A stretch of DNA of 64,000 bases, taken from NCBI RefSeq assembly GCF_002999335.1, contig NW_020312050.1, positions 62,001 to 126,000 on the forward strand, written 5' to 3'. The translations under genes and the position numbers were made by a program. Every line of letters begins with the position of its first letter. Position 1 is the first letter of the stretch. Positions 38,310 through 51,100 of the stretch are shown here, in pieces. The notes under the pieces were generated by a model. It was given only the letters and a program-made list of their open reading frames with translations. It was not told where the DNA came from and did not search any database. This DNA comes from Cyclospora cayetanensis (Eukaryota; Apicomplexa; Conoidasida; Eucoccidiorida; Eimeriidae).

Positions 38310-38483
38310 TGTGCGCGGAAAACCCTATGGCGACAAAGTTGACGGCGCGACGCCTGGTGGGGTGCCCCAGGCCAGCTTGCAATGCGATCTGGATGCAGCA
38401 GAACTAGAGCTGGTAGGGAGACATAATTTGAAAGCCAAGAAACTCTTTATGGATGCGTTAATGGGATTTTTTAGATCAGAAAG
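38310..38483 (+). CDS. Candidate orphan exon, unknown protein
   Basis: The stretch follows a cag acceptor and ends at a gtatga donor (…FFRSER|gtatga). It encodes a Gly-rich segment and then an amphipathic helix (LDAAELELVGRHNLKAKKLF). I do not recognise it and cannot join it to other exons with certainty. It may belong to the same plus-strand gene as the exon at 39653. Confidence 0.3.
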
Positions 38484-39126
38484 GTATGAAGGTCGTGAGG
38501 ACTGACAGGTATTCGATTTTACTAGCCGATGGAACATTTATCTCTTTTTGTAACCCGCCGATAGCTCTGCAGCACATTTACTGTCATAAGAATGTTTTGA
38601 CGGTGGCTCGATGAATATTAAGAGAAATTAGTCTACCTGCAGAGCTTACTGGAGTTAATACGCTAATACAGCCCCTGACTAATCGGTTTACACCAAGATC
38701 AGACTCGATATCAAGCTTTGGCACAACTCCGAAAACTTAGGCCAGGTGACGTTTCGATATATCACCGTGTTTAGAATCTCGGAATCTTGGCTTGAAAGAC
38801 ACACCGTAGACAACAGCTATCTAATTCGTGGTTTGTCTGAGGCCCACTCGAAGTATCTTGTCAGGTGGCCACCGTAAAGGCAGCCACTCAACGATTGAAC
38901 AACCTATCGGTGAAACGTGCACAAACCATGAACTACTTTGAATTCCAGGTAAAAAGAAGAGCAGGTCCTGCATCTTCAACTTAGAAAGAGCAGCGGAGTC
39001 GCCCTGCTTCCAGAGCCTACGGATGAAGGGGATCTGTAAGTCTGCCCTAGCCTCCAGTCTAACGTTAATATAATCACCCAGTTGGCAGGCACAAAATAGC
39101 ATGCCACGCCCGCACTGGCAAACCCG

Positions 39127-40435
39127 AGTATACCTGTGTGCTGATTGGATTTGTTAATGCCCCATATTGACTTGAGCATCCCCTTACTCTTGATTTTGAT
39201 GAGGGTATGGAAAAGAAGTGGATGGCTATCAACAATGAGCCATCCAAGATTTCTGCTTGACTGCAACCTCGTTCAGAAAATTACACCGTATGCAAGTGCG
39301 CCACCTCCCGCCCTTTCCTGACACCATGTAGCACCATAAGCAGCCCGAGAAAACCCTCAACAATGCACATACATCTATTGTGAGGGATTCTGACCTTTAA
39401 TCCGAAACTGCAAGCGCATACCAGACCATGCGTAAACAACGGCAGTGAGACCAGTCAGAGTCTGTAGGACTCACTTTGCTAGAGGGCGGCAGAATGCGAG
39501 GCCTGGAATATCTACGGCGGCTAAATGCTACTTCAGATCAGAATCGGCTTGTATAAGTATCGTCCATGGATTTCATGATCAACCAGCGCACCATGACATA
39601 GTCCTAGGTGTATCAGGGGTGACTCCTCTGGAAGCCACGCATACTGCCACAGCTGCGCGTTGTGGTGACTTTCGCAAAGAAGCTCCAGGAGGCAGCACTT
39701 CCTGGTCTCCTCATCAACGCGCAATTCATCCACATTGACGGGGGTTTGAGTCAGCAACTTAGCAAGGTGAGAGACAGTCTCCGTGTGTGGGACTCAGTAG
39801 CGCACTGGGAGAACAGTGCTCGGAGCATGCATCCCCGCTTATTGGCTGTGCAACCAGACCTTTATTGGGGGATTCGACGGATTGTTTGGCTGGGAAAACC
39901 GCAGGAATGATTAGTATCGAGACGGAAGTCGCGGATGTACTTAAAATGAAGATTAGCTGCCAGTAAGCTGGCCTCCTGCTGGTTGCCCTGCACATCATAT
40001 TAAGCTAATCCATGGGTCAGCCCCAAGCTACATTCCACTGGTGTCGAAAGCCCCCATCCACAGCATAAAGGGCAGATTGAGCGACAGACGGATGATTGGC
40101 TAAAGTACAGGCATCGATGAACGTATTTGGGTACAACACGGTTTCGAATAATGTTAAAAGCTGGAAGGTGGCTTGTGATACTCTAGTCCCCTGAACAAGA
40201 TCACCGTAAGCAAAAGATCCAGACACTACATTCAGGGATATTGCTTCATCAACTAGACGAATCAATAGTGTACTTAGCGTTTCACTAAGCCGGCGCATTC
40301 TTGCAAATTTTCCACCCAACCTGTTGATATGCGCACGACCACTTTCCACCCGTAGACTCGCAGACTGGAGTATACCCATGTGTTGGTTGGGATTTTGTGA
40401 ACTGCAGCAGCAAACTGATTTGAGCGTTGGCGGGC
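39127..40435 (-). repeat. Pair of strongly diverged direct repeats (39.1 kb and 40.4 kb)
   Basis: Segments near 39127-39185 and 40368-40435 share gagtatacc, then tgtg, ttgg and ttgagc in the same order. Read on the minus strand both give a peptide with the pattern LKS…NQH(T/M)GIL. DNA similarity is perhaps 65-75 percent by eye and fades on both sides. They may be copies of an old mobile element or duplicated exons. Confidence 0.35.
39653..39766 (+). CDS. Candidate orphan exon, unknown protein
   Basis: Exactly 38 codons lie between a ccacag acceptor and a strong aag|gtgaga donor. The frame is open and the sequence looks like a folded domain (VVVTFAKKLQEAALPGLLI, then FIHIDGG). I do not recognise the family. 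Neighbouring exons were not found. Confidence 0.35.
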
Positions 40436-41577
40436 CTGTCAAAGATGGCGAGGTCTATATGGACAGCATCGTAGTACCTACTTAAAACTTTCAAAAGCAC
40501 CTATATCACCTGCGCCACTTGCTTCAGCTGTAGCAGGACAAACAGTGGTAACTAAAAGCTGCATGTTTCTCTGGAGGCAGTTACTGCTGTGAAACTCAGC
40601 CTTCTTTTAACATAAATTGAGCCAGGTATGCCAAATAATGCGCGGGCCCCATACCTTTACACAACCGCAAAGACGTTGAGCTGCTCCATGGACTTGCAGC
40701 CGCTCACCGAAAGTTTGTTCCTGAGATTGCTCAATCGCTGCGCCCTGGTCTGACCTACCTAAGCAAAAATAGACACTGAGCTGGATTGGAAAGGCTGATT
40801 CTGCCGTAAGGACTCTTATTGGCCGCTTGAAGACGGCCCCGGTATTGTGCTGTCGGTTGATGGGTGTCATGGCCTTACCAACGGATGCTACTGACAGAGC
40901 GGCGGGCACTATTATTTCTTGTTCTCTGTACTTCTTTGCTGAAACCTGGCACTGTATGCCAGTCGGTGTAAAGGAGCCCTTTGAGGTACAGTTGGGGCGT
41001 TAAAAATGGCGGCACTATTGTATGGGTGCCACTTTGCTGTCCAGACACACCAGCAGTCTTCGCTGCACCTTACAAAGGGATTCCAGGACTTTGACAATCC
41101 TAGGTCTATTTTCTGGCTCTGTTACTTCCAATAGTAAGACTCTGCAGTGTAGTACTTTGGGGGCATCATTAACGTGATTGCCGAAGTGCTTTCGCGCCGC
41201 CATGTGGTGCCCACCAGCTCCTTTCTATGATTATTTACACTGTCTAGCAAAATTGCATGAGCCTCATCATTGTGGGGCCCATGAGTCCGGTATCAAAGCG
41301 AAATTCAGAGAGCCAACAGTGTGAAGCGCAAGCGCGCTGAGGGTGGCCTGCTGTGTTTTTAAACAACGCAGAGACTCCATCCCTTGTGGATCCTAAGTGT
41401 GCTTCACAGTGCCGGCTTGTTCAAAGCGCAAGATGATGTTCTATCAGGCCATGGTCGGATTGACAGTACAGTAAAGATTCTGTGAGTCCTGGTGCCCCGA
41501 AATGCATGTCGCGCCACAGGAGTATGCCCTGTCATACTCAGACTGTCACCAGCGAGATCCTCGCAGTTTCCTGAACT

Positions 41578-41750
41578 CGGACTCTCGGTAAGCTCTTCTG
41601 TTCCTAAAGGGATCTGGACTAATCTGTATGTGGACGTTATTGTTGGACCCAAGGAAAAACGTAAACACTCTAAACGGGAGTGTATGGTGTATGATTTGGG
41701 TGAAGAAGGGTATATTATGGATTCCGTGGCCTGCGGGAGAACTGGCAGCT
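41578..41750 (+). CDS. Possible exon with a CFAP20-domain-like motif
   Basis: The plus frame contains SVPKGIWTNLYVDVI. It resembles the point in CFAP20-domain proteins (such as CFAP20DC) where a (K/R)x-W-x-N-L-x-(I/V)-D-(L/V) strand occurs. The residues that follow do not clearly continue the domain, and no flanking exons were identified. This may be chance. Confidence 0.2.
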
Positions 41751-44700
41751 CGGTTTGGCTCACATCGGTGGTTGCCAGAAACGGTAATCCTCGCTGTTCT
41801 TCGTTTTATAAATGCCTGGTGTAATGAAATCGTACAGATACAATTAATCCTGACTCTATACACTTAATAAGGAGCTATGGGGCTCTACAAAGGAAATATC
41901 TTCTCCCCCAGCCCGTGTCGTTCAGGGCACTGACATGAGGAGAGGAGCAGCTTGCGGAAGCTGCTGCACCCTGTAAGCACTTCGATAAATTACAGCCACC
42001 TGTACAAAGCATCTAGCGCGCGAGCAAACAACAATGCGTCTTCTTCTATCCTGCCAACAGTACCCCCGAAAAAACAAGTCAAGCGGACAGCCAAACCAAC
42101 TAGTTAATTCCTTACTTGTTAGTAGACGCGTTTTGGTGCAGTTTAGACCGCTACAGCAATTGTCCTTGCCCAGCGCGTCATTTGCCAGAATGAGCAGCCT
42201 TGGTTCGTGAATGATATTTGAAAAGGTCCACCATATTATTCTTACGGTATTTTCCATCCGCATAATTATGCTCAGGCACCCTCAGATATGTTTTCGCTAC
42301 ATGCATCGTGAAGCCTCTTGTGGGTTTTGAAAAACACCTATGCTGCATGCACCCGCTGTATTGGCATGCAGATATTGCTCTGTGAGGTGTAGACGTACTG
42401 ACAAATCCATTAATACCTTAGCTAGCTTCACACATTCTACTTGGTTTCTGGTGCCTCGTAGCGGAAGGCTAGCACTTCAGCGTTCCGACGACAGCGAGCG
42501 TTCGCAGGCGTATTGCTTTGGTCCCTCGTTCATTTTCGGCTAATGTCTGTGTCTTTCTTCCCACTGCTCTTACTTTAGCAGTTGATGCACACAGCTGCCG
42601 TCTCATTTGCACTGCTTTCGCTCTTCTGCCTGCTTGGGGAGTGACGAGAGGGCGGAAACTCTCCCACTGCCCTGCGTGCAGATGGTTTCACTTACTGGGT
42701 GCATGTGTTTAAGCTGAGCAGGTGGAAGCAGGGAGGGGCGGAAGATGTGACGGGATAAGCTGCACGTAAACACCTTCTATAGTGCCAGTTTTTTTCAGGT
42801 CGAGATTTGGAAGGGAATTGACCAATTCTTTTGGCTGTATGCTAATCTTGTTAATCCCAGGGCACTGCCAGCTGTATATAAGAACGCACATTGTTGCACG
42901 CATGTGCGCTGGATGCCGAATGCAAGCTAGTCGTAAATCCTCGAAGTTCCTACAGGGTGCAGCAAATCGCACCCTGGCTGCCCCTTTCCGCATGCTTGGA
43001 ACCTAGAGTGGCACGGGCTGGGGGAGGCGGTAGTTCCTTTCAAATTTACTCCATAATTCTTCATCAACTTTGTATGCAGTCTGGAGTTAAGTGACCCCCT
43101 ACGAAGACCTCAGATAAAGCGTAAAGACTGCGCCATGAGTGACAGCGTATGATAACCACGCGATTGTATGGGCTTTAGCTCCATTAAAACTAATTAACTC
43201 ACTCTTAATTCGCCTGTTAAGATCTCTCACGAGAAAACTAGGCATTGAATTTCGACCTGTGAAGCTCGTTGCATTGCACGTTCCTGCCGATGATGTCCAC
43301 TGCATGTTTTGTTTGGAGTGCAAGCGTATTCAACTTCAAATGTAAGCATGCTTCTTGCATAGATTATAACAAGTTTATACAGTAATTCCAATTTACATCG
43401 ACGACCTCCGCTGCGGTACCGGCATTTGTTCTTAACATTCCTCTCAAGCCAGTGATGGGACTGCCCACAAGGTGCATGCACGGGCTGATTCACCAAAGGA
43501 CTAGTTTCATTGGCAGCGGGGCCTCATAATGATTGTTTTACGTATCCCATCAGCATACTAGGCGTCAGTGTTTCTGTATGAGCTCCTTTTCAAATGTATG
43601 ATGTGGGGCCCCAACTCCCACTATCTCTACGCAGGGTAGTTCTATTGTAACCAGCTAGAGTCTAACATCTAGTAAGGTCCAGATGTCTCATCACAGTTAT
43701 GGTTGAGACCGCGTGTTTTCTTGTCTGTTTTTTGAGAAGCATACCTCACAGGAAATTTAGTCCCATATAGGTTCTTCGATTTTCCGAAGTTTTCTTGACG
43801 AGAAACGACAAACATGGAGGTTCCTGTCCAGCTCAAATAATAAAACTAGTCTTGTTTTCCTAGTTCCGAATTTGCGGAAGGACTGCAGCGCCATTGGGGG
43901 TGAATTTGCAGCTCTCGAACATAGAAGGAAAGAGACCGCAATAACGGCACAAGGCCTTTGAGCATCTCCATTCCAAGCTCCATACAGGAACTTGAAATCA
44001 ATCAGACATGTATTTCGCACTTTTCATGCATAGTGTCGCTAGCTCCAATGTAGTGACGCCTCTTGAAGGGCACATAGCTGATGGTAAATTGCTATACACA
44101 ACGCAAACCTAGGTGGTGGACAACGAAGGGCTATCGAACCAAAGTAGCAAGCCACCTTTCGACTCGCGGAAATAATTTAGTCTAGAATCACAGACTTAGA
44201 ACCGCCTTGGCCTTGGTAGTTGCATAGTGAACTAGAAGTTCTGCGCGCACAGCTGTAAAAATTCTTCGTCGGTTATTTTTATTTGAATTCGGCCTCTCTC
44301 CTCGCGTCTTTCTGCTTGCGTTCTTATATAAGCTTTACATTTTTTCGCTAAAACTTCCGAATAGAGTTAGACAACACCAATTTTGATTATTGGCATAGTC
44401 TGCTCTGGTTTGGTGTCACTAAAATTGTGGGTTTAACTTGTTCGAGTTTTCTGTTGGTATCAGATTGCCAATCGCCATGCGACCCATGTTACGTCGCCCA
44501 GTATTCTTTGTCAGCCTCGATAGCTGTTTCCCACACCAAAAATTATAGTTTGTGGTTTTTTGCTGTGTTTGTGTATGTGATTGTGTCTTACATAAGCATC
44601 TCCGCTTGGTATGCCCATACTCCCACGCAGTGCATCCTGGCCACCATGAATATTTGTGGCCTTCATCTATTTGGTTAAACCTATGCTACTAAAGGCTTTC

Positions 44701-45043
44701 ATGCACGCACACCTTTGTGCGCTATTTCGGGCTCACCGGCTGGCTGCTCTGAAGGGAAGCAATTGCTGGCTTTGAAACACCAAGGAGGGCGAGCGCAGTC
44801 TAACCAACGGAGGGGGACCAATTCAATTTGCAGTGCCTCTGCACTTACCGACCTTCCAGCATGGAATATAAGCAACGTCTGCTCATGGCGCACGTACACC
44901 AGTTTCTTTTGGACTGACGCTCGGTCGATGCAGCATCGGTGTTAGGCAACACCGCTCTTTTGTCCTCCCCTTCCATTTATCAGCACTGGAGGAGAACACC
45001 TCTGCAGTCCTCAAAAGCTTTGAATACCTGTGGTTCTTCGGCC

Positions 45044-48000
45044 ATGGCAGCCGTCAGCTGCTCTCCACAAATCAGGGTGGACGTAAATTGCCCAGCAACT
45101 AGAGAGGAAAACACCGCCTTAGGGTCGCTTCGGTTTCGCGTAGCTGCTGCCAAAGCCTGGGGCTTCCCAGAGTCACGAGCTTGTTTCTCTGCCCCGCAAT
45201 CTAGCCGCGAATCCGTCAGCTCGAGTAGTTTAGGTAGGCGGAGTGAGTGTACCGCTCACCGAGCCGACGACATTGCCAGCTGCCCTCATCCAGCAGTGCA
45301 AGCTAAAGCGGAGAGGCTAGATGAGCTCTCTAGCAGGATTTACAAAACGGAGCATGATATAAATACGGATCTGAGGCAGCAGTCATCAGCTGTAGCTCGC
45401 ACGCGCGCTAGCACTTTCTCTCTCAACCCTCGGCGACTGCCTCTTAGGATTGTCAAAGAGTCTCCTAAACAGGCTCGCGTGAGGGCCTCTTCACTGATCT
45501 GCGGGCCTCTGGCCGTCCAGCAGACACTGGCAGAGCAGCAGGTGTGTATTGAGAGACGGATGGTGGAGCTTAGGCAGCAGAACAGGCAGCGCTTGCAACG
45601 AAGGCAGCAAGAAGCGAAAAAACGGCATCTGCAACATTTGATGGAGCAACGTGAAGCGTTGCTCGCCAGAAGACAGCGCATCAAACTTGCCTCCTTGTGG
45701 AAAGAAAGGGGCATGGCTGCCGCAGCAAAATTTCCAGCGTGGGCTAGAGAAGAGTCTATCCAACAGCATCTCCCTTCAGAGATGTCGCAGGAGATACGTG
45801 CAGGCAGTCATACTGCAGAGGAGCTACTCGCTGCATTAGTGCTGTCGGAGTCAATTTCTCTTCAACAGGAAAAGCGAACCTGTGGAGAGACCAACGGCAA
45901 AGGTCAGTGCACATGGCAGCAACTGCGGTGATAATTGGAGCCCCAGCGTCATCAGCAGAGAAGCGATAGTTTTAGGTGGAACCAAGATCTACATAATTGA
46001 TCGTATATACATGGCGGAAGATTCGCCATCCATAGTTTCTTCGTCCACTGTAATGTAAAATTGGTTTGAGAAACTGAGCCTGGATGTTTCTGCTTCTCTT
46101 CTATGAGTACTACGATGAAACCTCTAGCTGTAGAGTCTAGTCCATTCAATCTATCCCGCTGTATTTAATCTTGCATGTCACCCCAGAGCTATACTTGTTC
46201 TCTGCTTGCATTTGTGATGTGACGCCCTTGCTGCTTTCCCAAGCATAATATTTCTCTGGAACGGGTTACATCCTATCGGTACTAATGTTCTCATAGTCTA
46301 ATTAAATCAGGCAGTCTGGGGAGGTTTTCCCAAAGTGCCACCATCTGGCCTGAGACCAGAGCGAATAAATTTTTTGTACCCCTATATCTCGCCCTATGCA
46401 TATAGGTAACGGCTCCTGCTTACCAGAAGAAATCTACACCCAGTCAGAAACATTGTTGCGACGACTTAAGAATATTTGTCTCACCAACGCGGCTTCCACC
46501 CCGAACACGCTCTGTGCCGAATGTAAATTCAGTACAACCGTTCCTGCAAGAAGTGTTATCTCACCTGGAATCCTAATACAGAAGCAGTGGAACTCACAGA
46601 TGCAGGCCGATTCGACCCTTCTTCATCATCTGCAGGAAGGGCAGACCGATAAAAAGTACAACACCACTTTCCTGCAACCCTCAGAAAGGATCGCATTAAA
46701 CACAGCAGCTGCCGCCGCTACACAAAACGTAATGGCATCCACAGAACACCTCTCGGGTGCTCCTTGGAACCTACCCTTAGCCCCTAGGACATGGGGCAAT
46801 GGTATTTCATCACGCGAAGCCTTCCTTTCTAACCGGAAGCACCTGACCAAGGAGAATCTCTCTCGCTTCTCCAGCGCCATTAACAGCAATCTAAATAGCG
46901 CATCGCTACCTAAAGAACTTCATGACGCAAGACCACAGCAAAGAACGGCTTCTGTAGGGCAGAAAGCGTTGCTTTCAATGCCCCCCCCGACACTGCTGGC
47001 ACCTTCGCTTAGGGAAGAAAAAGGGTACAAAAACTGGAGGCGAAGGTCCACGGAGCAACAGAATTCAGTTATAGTGACTAACCCGCAGTTGAAAAAGCAG
47101 CTGGATCTAAAGTTGCACCACCAACAGCGAGTTACTGTGAAAGAGCGGCGAGACACCCCACGAAGGGCTACTCTGCCAGTGAGCGCGGCTTCCACACCAC
47201 AGCCACCGGTAAGAAAAAGTCTACGCAGCACCTGCATCTTACCCGCGGTGACAAATGAACTTACACTACAGGCAGAAACAATAATCGGCAAGCCAGAAAG
47301 CCAGGAGTCATTACTGTCCACAACCGTCCAAGATCCACATGAGAGCCGAGCTACAGAGAGCCCTCGTGAATCCGCCGTTTCTCCGCGATGGGCATCAATT
47401 CAGCTCCGAAGCTCATGCTCAAGTGAGCACCCCTGTGATGAGCACACCAGTATTCCCAGTTCACTTACAACAGCCATGGCAGGACCTGCGTTGGACGATC
47501 CTCAGTATGCCTCCAGGGAGTTGAAAAACATGAAAACCGAAAGGAATTCTCCAGACACTTTATCCCAGACTGAGGTACTTCCAATTGTGAGAGTCTCTCG
47601 GCAGGGTTCCTTCGACAGGAAAAATACAGTGCGTAAACATTCTCTAGATTCTGGCTTTATCAGCCCTCATGTGATTACCTGTAGTAATTCGGCGGCGCGT
47701 TTCTCCATCCGTGAGCTGGGCCACGTAGCCACCAATGCCTCTAAATATCATCTACACAAGCAGAAGATGGATGTTCTCTTCTCGTCGCATGCTCAGCCAG
47801 CGTCTCGACGGGCTGAATTCGGCAGCAGTAGCAGCATGCACCCATACCCAAGTAATACCAAGGGTAACCAAAAAAAGGCTTTATATGTACAAGCGTGCGT
47901 GCACCCTAGAGCGCGAAAGGCCCCCACTACTTTGACTGTATTAAACCTCGAGCAAGCAGAAAGACAAGAAGAACACAGGCGGCTTCTTTCGGAGGCTTTG

Positions 48001-48132
48001 CTCTACGCCACTGGCAAGCAGCCAGAGTCAAAGAAAAATGTTGGCAATTCAGCGACAGCTGCTGGAAGGCCAGCACCCCCAGAAATACCGACCTTACCTA
48101 GATACCAAGATAGCTTGTTATTCACAAAGTAA
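45044..48132 (+). CDS. Unrecognised coiled-coil and Ser-rich basic protein, two exons
   Basis: Exon 1 starts at the ATG at 45044 in a good initiation context (gccATGg) and ends at 45902 (aaag|gtcagt). Exon 2 starts at 46406 after a tatag acceptor and ends at the stop at 48132. The join restores the frame exactly (G+GT) and gives about 861 residues. Residues around 165-235 form a basic, Gln/Arg-rich coiled coil (ERRMVELRQQNRQRLQRRQ). A helical segment follows, and then a long Ser/Thr/Pro-rich, positively charged region that is probably disordered. A short helix near the C-terminus reads EQAERQEEHRRLLSEALLY. I do not recognise a family. Its coiled-coil/disordered layout would suit a cytoskeletal or flagellar scaffold, but that rests only on composition and neighbours. 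A coding-like frame at 48337-48627 could be an alternative 3' exon. Confidence 0.75.
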
Positions 48133-51100
48133 AGCTCAAGACCATTGTTACACGCCGTCTGCAGGTCAGCAAGCGTTAGTTAGCCTTTCACTGACATCGG
48201 TTGCAAGTCCTTCGCTCACCGATGCAGGGGTTAGGCTTTCAGCAAGGCAACAGCCTGCTATGCCATTTTCTGTGGCCATCATCCACAGCAGCCAAACACC
48301 ACAAATTATGGACTTGCATTCAAAGCATACTGCAGATTGCACGAGTCGTCCTTCCTGGGCGTGTTTTTCCTTTCGGCACCCCCAGCAATGCCACTTGATA
48401 TTTGCAACCGCTCGCGATATAAGCCATTCGTCTTTCGTGCCACACCCTCAGGCCGCGTTTGTGAAGCAAATAATTATGCTTTGTCCGTGGATGTGAATGG
48501 ATCTGTGGATTTAAACGATGAAGCGAAGCATGAACGTCAAGAGCAAGACCAGCGTTTGGGATTAAGGGGAACAAAAAAATCGTGCAAGGTAGCGTCTTCA
48601 ACTGTGCCCAGTGAGGACTCTCAATAAAAATGATCTTTGAGAGCCACCGAAATTGAAGCAATTTAGGCAGCTTTGCATTCATAGTTGTCTGGTCCGCAGG
48701 ATATGGACGACACTTGTTTGTATTCACCGGGGATGCGGCACAACACGATGCTGGACCCTACTATTCAACTGCTCAGACTTCGACTAGTAATGCTATTATC
48801 AATCACCATTTGACTTAATGTCATAACTTAGAATATCACAAAGGCTCTCCAATACTCCACTCCTCTCCAGCTAGGATAAATACATCTTTCTGGCACACTG
48901 CAGTACCATCACGCTCAGGTCCTTTGAACCCGCGAGCACCCAACCACAACTCGCCTTCCACGAAGCTACCGCTGTGCACACTCTGCCAGATAGTCACCAG
49001 CATCTAGGCACTAGGATAATTCGAAAGCCATACGAGGCATGGCTGCTCTCAAACAGGAGCGAAGCGTCTACCCTAGGCAGCTGTCTTCTGATATAACTGC
49101 AGCCCTCCAAGGACTCAGGCCTCCAAGAACGGCCTGTCCTTAAAACGACGCTTAGCGATAGCGTTTAGTGCAGTCCCAAGCCTCCTCAATATGTTTGGCG
49201 AGCAAGCATCTCTGTTCGGCTTTGGAAATCGATGCGCACATTTTCTTAAGGTGTCATTGGGTTTCAACTTGGCTCTTCCGCGCCTACGCTTAATGAGGTG
49301 GCTGCTGCACGCCTGTGCGTCAGAGGCAAGCATCGATCGTTGGCACATAACGATTTAAGCTCTAGAGGAACAGCTATTAAAAGCAAAACCACCGCTTAGC
49401 AACTGTCTGGTCATCAAACACGGTCTCTATGTACATTCTTGCGTGCAAGCCACGTTGGGATTCCTGGGTAGTGGCTTTTCCGTTGGGCAAGTCAACTTTG
49501 GTGCTGCCTCAGCCACAAGCAGCTAGCAAGAAAATACGTTTGTGGTATTTGGTAATTCAACTCGACACCGTGCTGAACTGGGCTACGTGGGATATGACAA
49601 AAACATACCGTAGTCTAGAATAATATCCTTATACACACTACTGTAATTACCCTCAGTCTGTATAGTCTATGAATAGAATGTCATGCTTGTGCACCTAGCT
49701 TGATTAGGGGTGAAGTTCCCTACCAGACAGTGAGTATTCAGGCTACCTAGTTCTTCGGGTTTTGGTGCATGTCACCCACCTTCAACTGGGGAAAAAACGC
49801 AGCAGTGCACTCACAGTTTCAGCTCGCTAAATTATGCCATGTGGATAAGTGCACAACTTCAGAGTTCGCTAAAGATGGACTAAAAGGAACAGCTCTAATT
49901 TGAGAGTGAGGTGCCCCCTATAGAAGTTACCATAAGCCACATCTCGCCTGCATCTTTGAAATATTGAATTAACCTGTGTACATGCGTGACATCCTAGCAC
50001 AGCGCAAAAAGTTTAGGAATCTCTACGGAAGTAGAAACGGGGAGAACCTAGACTTGAGAAGGCCTCGAATGAGCAGAGAAGGATCGTGCTTACCTATAGA
50101 ACTACATTCTTGAAAAAAAGGGGTTCAAGCATCATGTGCGCATATATTAGCAGTGGATGCACGCCAACCAAATGAACACGACTGTGCATGGAGGAAGGAG
50201 TGTTTCTGGTGGAATCAGGCCGCGAAGTTGGACGTAGATAGAGCAAAAATGCACAAGATGAGGGCTCCTGGTTCAAGCAAGGCTAGCACGAAAAGGATGA
50301 TGCAGAGCAAGCAACAAAAGAACGACGAGCTAGTGTGCATGAATAGGAGGCCTTCTGCCAGACTTATAACAGCAGCCAACCTGCAACAGCGCACTACCGA
50401 AACGGCAAGCGTGTGGTTTAAGAGTGGAGTTATCAGGATGCAGACAGAAGGTTCCCTTCTCTCGCACTCACTGTGGAGAGGCGCTACATTAATGGTAAAT
50501 GATCACCCTTCTTTGCAACTGTTGCTTGGCTAACGCCATAAGCGACTACGTGCTGCGCGTTAAAGCGCAGAGATAAGGGGTTCAAGCTCTGTGTGGCATA
50601 GGTTTTACCGAGCGCCACTCCGACACTCACTTTTGAGCCACCTCTAAAGAGGGCTCTCTTGTTCACCCTGCGGCTAAGGCTTAAACATTCTCAGTAAAAG
50701 AGCTCTACATCCTTGCCAGCTTTATGGCTACTCAAATGCCGCACAGAGTGACTCTTGAAGCTGGTTGACTATCGCAGAAATAAGGTGTCCGAAACCTCAA
50801 GGAACCGACGCACCAGCTCAAGGGTAGTCTGGCACTCCACTGGCTAGCCTGCAGATTGCTTGGTTGCAGCGAGACCAGAACGCAGCAGCACCTCCACAAC
50901 ACAAAGCAGAAAGAGACGACAGCGCCGCAGTTGCTGAACAACTCCAAAGAGTGGAGGAAGCTAAAACGCATAGGTGCATAAATGGCAGCCGTATTCGAAC
51001 GGCCGGTACCCAAGAGGTACAAGGTCCTCGAGAACCGTGGAAAGCTCGTGCCATGAGAACAAATGTCTGTGGAGCTGCAGCTCTAGTAGCATGGGCAAGG

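Larger units (their letters stand above)
35680..45043. other. Gene-poor interval with a few orphan exon-like stretches
   Basis: About 9.4 kb. Apart from the hairpin, the diverged repeats and the candidate exons listed separately, I see only short unsupported frames. The frame at 37354-37680 (minus, 108 residues) and the one at 44427-44678 (plus, hydrophobic) have no splice partners or family resemblance. Confidence 0.3.

Noticed and set aside
41945..41970. Short inverted repeat agcagctt…aagctgct
   Set aside because: Eight pairs are within chance for 64 kb and there is no supporting context.
46626..47321. Minus-strand frames of 87 and 133 residues
   Set aside because: They lie opposite the well-supported plus-strand exon 46406-48132 and are Cys-rich shadow translations.
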